From an uncultured Oscillibacter sp. (GTDB lineage: Bacteria > Bacillota > Clostridia > Oscillospirales > Oscillospiraceae): a DNA stretch of 14,278 bases. The notes under the pieces are model-generated. The model was not told the origin of the DNA. It searched no databases and worked only from the letters and a program-made list of their open reading frames with translations. Of this stretch, positions 12,313 to 14,278 are shown one piece after another (position 1 is the stretch's first letter; the number at the start of each line of letters is the position of its first letter). Made by a program: the position numbers and the translations under genes. The stretch is taken from assembly GCA_910584995.1 (NCBI GenBank), contig CAJUDW010000042.1:1-14278 (forward strand), given 5' to 3'.

Positions 12313-14196
12313 TTATTTCATCAGTTCGCAGACCAGATCCGTATAGCCCGCCGGATCCTCCAGGGGGAGGCCCGCAATCAGCAGGGCCTGGCTGTACAGC
12401 AGCTGGGCGTACTTCTTCGCCTTCTCCGGGTCGGCGGACACCGCCGCCTCCAGGGCCTGGAAGGCCGGATGCTCCACATTCAGTTCCAGGATCCGGTCGG
12501 CCTTCAGGGCCGCGTCCGGCTGGACGGCCTGGAAATACTTCTCCATTTCAAAACTCAAGCCCTCTCCCGCCGTCAGGCAGACAGGGTGGGATTTCAGCCG
12601 TGCGCTGGCCTTGACCTCCTTCACCTTGTCCCCCAGGGCCTCCTTCACCAGATCGAAGGTCTCCTTGTGGGCGTCCGCAGCTTCCTGGGCCTTCTTTTCG
12701 TCCCCCTCGGCGATTTCCTGATCCAGCACAGAGCGGAACTCTTTATCCTTGTAGGCATGAAGGGTCTGGGCACAGAACTCGTCCACCTCCTCGGTAAAGT
12801 AGAGGATCTCCGTGCCGCTGTCCCGGAGCATTTCTGTCTGGGGCAGCTTGTCGATTTTCTCCAGGGTCTCCCCTGCGGCGTAGTAGATATACTTCTGGTC
12901 TTCCTTCATGCGGCCCGCGTACTCCTCCAGGGACACGGGCTTTTTCTCCGTGGAGGAATAGAAGAGCAGCAGATCCTGAAGCAGATCCTTATGGGCGCCG
13001 TATTCGTTCACCACGCCGTACTTCAGCTGGCGGCCGAAGTTTTTCCAGAACTTTTCATAGGCCTCCCGGTCGTCTTTCTGCATCTTGGCCAGGTCACCCT
13101 TGATCTTTTTCTCCAGGTTGGAGGCAATCACCTTCAGCTGCCGGTCATGCTGCAAAAGTTCCCGGGAGATGTTCAGGGAGAGATCCGGGGAATCCACAAC
13201 GCCCCGGACGAAGCGGAAGTGATCCGGCAGCAGATCGGCGCACTTGTCCATAATCAGCACGCCGTTGGAGTAAAGCTGCAAGCCCTTTTCATACTCCTTG
13301 GTATAGAAGTCGTAGGGCGTGGCGCCGGGGACGAACAGCAGGGCCTTGTAGGTGACGGCCCCTTCGGCGGCGACGGCGATCACCCGCTGGGGGTCGGCGT
13401 AGTCATGGAACTTATCCCGGTAGAACTTGTTATACTCCTCCGGCTTGACACCGGCCTTGGGCCGCTGCCAGATGGGCACCATGGAGTTGAGGGTTTCCAC
13501 CTCGGTATAGGTCTCGTACTCCGGGTTCTCGTCGGAGGAACCCTCCTTCCGGCGGGTCTTGGAGACCTCCATGCGGATGGGGAAGCGGATATAGTCGGAA
13601 TACTTCCGCACCAGTTCCTGGAGCCGCCAGGATTCCAGGAACTCGCCGTACTTCTCGTCCTCCGTGTCCGGCTTGATGTGCATGATGATATCCGTGCCCA
13701 CAGCTTCCTTTTCGCAGCTTGTGACGGAGTAGCCGTCGGCCCCGGCGGACTGCCACTGATAGGCGGCGTCCGCGCCGTACTTCCTGGTGACGACGGTAAT
13801 CTGGTCGGCCACCATGAAAGCGGAGTAGAAGCCCACGCCGAACTGGCCGATGACGTCGGTGTCCTTGGCGTCGTCCCCCACCTCCTGCTTGAACTTGTAG
13901 GAGCCGGAGGAGGCGATCACGCCCAGGTTGTTCTCCAGATCTTCCTTGTCCATGCCGATGCCGTTGTCGGAGACCGTCAGGAGACGGTTTTCCTTGTCCA
14001 CAGTGACGTTAATCTGGAAATCCTTCCGGGCCATGCCCACGGCGTCGTCAGTGAGGGCCAGGTAGCAGAGTTTGTCGCAGGCGTCGCTGGCGTTGGAGAT
14101 AATCTCCCGGAGGAAAATCTCCTTGTGGGTGTAGATAGAGTTGATCATGAGATCCAGCAGCCGCTTGGATTCCGCCTTGAATTGTTTTTTCGCCAT
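12313..14196 (-). CDS. htpG: Molecular chaperone HtpG (bacterial Hsp90)
   Basis: ATP-dependent cytosolic chaperone that remodels partly folded client proteins, usually with DnaK. The protein has 627 residues, complete and close to the E. coli length of 624. The N-terminal GHKL ATPase domain shows EIISNASDA (E31, N35, D38), DNGIGM (77-82), GQFGVGFYSAF (117-127) and GTDII (167-171). The middle domain includes the conserved LNISRELLQ with the following Arg, and the C-terminal dimerisation domain runs to the end. The start ATG at 14196 is preceded by AAGGAA at 14216-14211, a long spacing of about 14 nt. No CIRCE or CtsR-type operator is visible in the 82 bp upstream that remain in the window. Single-gene unit as far as can be seen. 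Confidence 0.98.
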   Translation of the reverse strand: MAKKQFKAESKRLLDLMINSIYTHKEIFLREIISNASDACDKLCYLALTDDAVGMARKDFQINVTVDKENRLLTVSDNGIGMDKEDLENNLGVIASSGSYKFKQEVGDDAKDTDVIGQFGVGFYSAFMVADQITVVTRKYGADAAYQWQSAGADGYSVTSCEKEAVGTDIIMHIKPDTEDEKYGEFLESWRLQELVRKYSDYIRFPIRMEVSKTRRKEGSSDENPEYETYTEVETLNSMVPIWQRPKAGVKPEEYNKFYRDKFHDYADPQRVIAVAAEGAVTYKALLFVPGATPYDFYTKEYEKGLQLYSNGVLIMDKCADLLPDHFRFVRGVVDSPDLSLNISRELLQHDRQLKVIASNLEKKIKGDLAKMQKDDREAYEKFWKNFGRQLKYGVVNEYGAHKDLLQDLLLFYSSTEKKPVSLEEYAGRMKEDQKYIYYAAGETLEKIDKLPQTEMLRDSGTEILYFTEEVDEFCAQTLHAYKDKEFRSVLDQEIAEGDEKKAQEAADAHKETFDLVKEALGDKVKEVKASARLKSHPVCLTAGEGLSFEMEKYFQAVQPDAALKADRILELNVEHPAFQALEAAVSADPEKAKKYAQLLYSQALLIAGLPLEDPAGYTDLVCELMK

Positions 14197-14222
14197 AATG
14201 TTGGTTGCACTTCCTTTATTTT

Positions 14223-14252
14223 ATTTTATGCTTATCGACTTTAGACAGCCAA
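14223..14252 (-). promoter_or_regulatory. Candidate htpG promoter
   Basis: On the minus strand TTGGCT (14252-14247) and TAAAAT (14228-14223) are 18 nt apart. Each matches four or five of six sigma-A consensus bases. The -10 lies in an AT-rich run leading to the htpG SD. The -35 coincides with one arm of an inverted repeat, so a repressor or an upstream gene's 3' structure could interfere with it. Confidence 0.45.
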
Positions 14253-14274
14253 TCACAAGAAGTGGAGGTTGGCT
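14247..14274. repeat. Inverted repeat upstream of htpG
   Basis: AGCCAATC (14247-14254) pairs with GGTTGGCT (14267-14274), eight pairs with one U-G, around a 12-nt loop. It does not match CIRCE (TTAGCACTC-N9-GAGTGCTAA). It could be an operator over the htpG -35 or the hairpin of an upstream gene lying beyond the right edge. Confidence 0.45.
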
Positions 14275-14278
14275 ATTC

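Noticed and set aside
12469..14244. 591-residue plus-strand frame opposite htpG
   Set aside because: Antisense to a complete, conserved Hsp90; no ribosome binding site or recognisable domain.
14197..14278. CIRCE or CtsR heat-shock operator upstream of htpG
   Set aside because: Neither TTAGCACTC/GAGTGCTAA nor a GGTCAAA-type repeat is present in the visible sequence.
1..14278. tRNA, rRNA, insertion sequence, phage or toxin-antitoxin genes
   Set aside because: Intergenic spaces are short and none contains a cloverleaf, terminal inverted repeats with a transposase, or a paired small-gene module.

Overview
The window looks like chromosome from a GC-rich, spore-forming, flagellated member of the Clostridia, most likely the Oscillospiraceae (Oscillibacter/Flavonifractor-type gut anaerobes). 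The organism call is inference. It rests on GC-rich codon use, a Bacillota-type flagellin, SpoVT with a sigma-G-like promoter, a rubrerythrin, Gram-positive lipoproteins and AGGAGG-type ribosome binding sites. I see no phage, IS element, CRISPR array, tRNA or rRNA.

Layout. (1) 1-2221, minus: a very large flagellin whose conserved C-terminal end lies beyond the left edge. Its 5' leader has a hairpin with GGA in the loop just upstream of the Shine-Dalgarno (SD). (2) 2557-3096, plus: spoVT, divergent from flagellin, ended by a GC-rich hairpin. (3) 3237-4586, plus: an AGCS-family sodium:alanine (amino acid) symporter. (4) 4701-6804, plus: two adjacent G3E/CobW-type P-loop proteins. The first is a COG0523 metallochaperone-like GTPase with a long His/Asp/Glu metal-binding tract. 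The second lacks the CxCC motif and has a C-terminal half resembling the YcgQ/DUF1980 (TIGR03943) family. (5) 6902-8753, plus: two lipoproteins, one of unknown family and one DUF1266-like with an extra C-terminal domain. (6) 8828-9605, plus: rubrerythrin and a 52-residue unknown protein, closed by two hairpins. (7) 9775-10614, minus: a DegV-family fatty-acid-binding protein, divergent from (8) 10866-12245, plus: a MATE efflux transporter. Both of these have near-consensus sigma-A promoters. (9) 12313-14196, minus: complete htpG (Hsp90), convergent with the MATE gene across a clear terminator.

How the genes work together. I see no terminator between 4701 and 9605, so the G3E pair, the lipoproteins, rubrerythrin and the small ORF could be partly co-transcribed. 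That would suggest a metal-allocation, peroxide-defence and envelope group, but this is inference. The least explained and most interesting part is the G3E pair, particularly the P-loop/DUF1980-like fusion. A second theme is that several transcription units carry a compact hairpin between the likely transcription start and the SD (2244-2264, 4651-4681, 6858-6884, 10634-10646, 10820-10838), which points to post-transcriptional control or mRNA protection.
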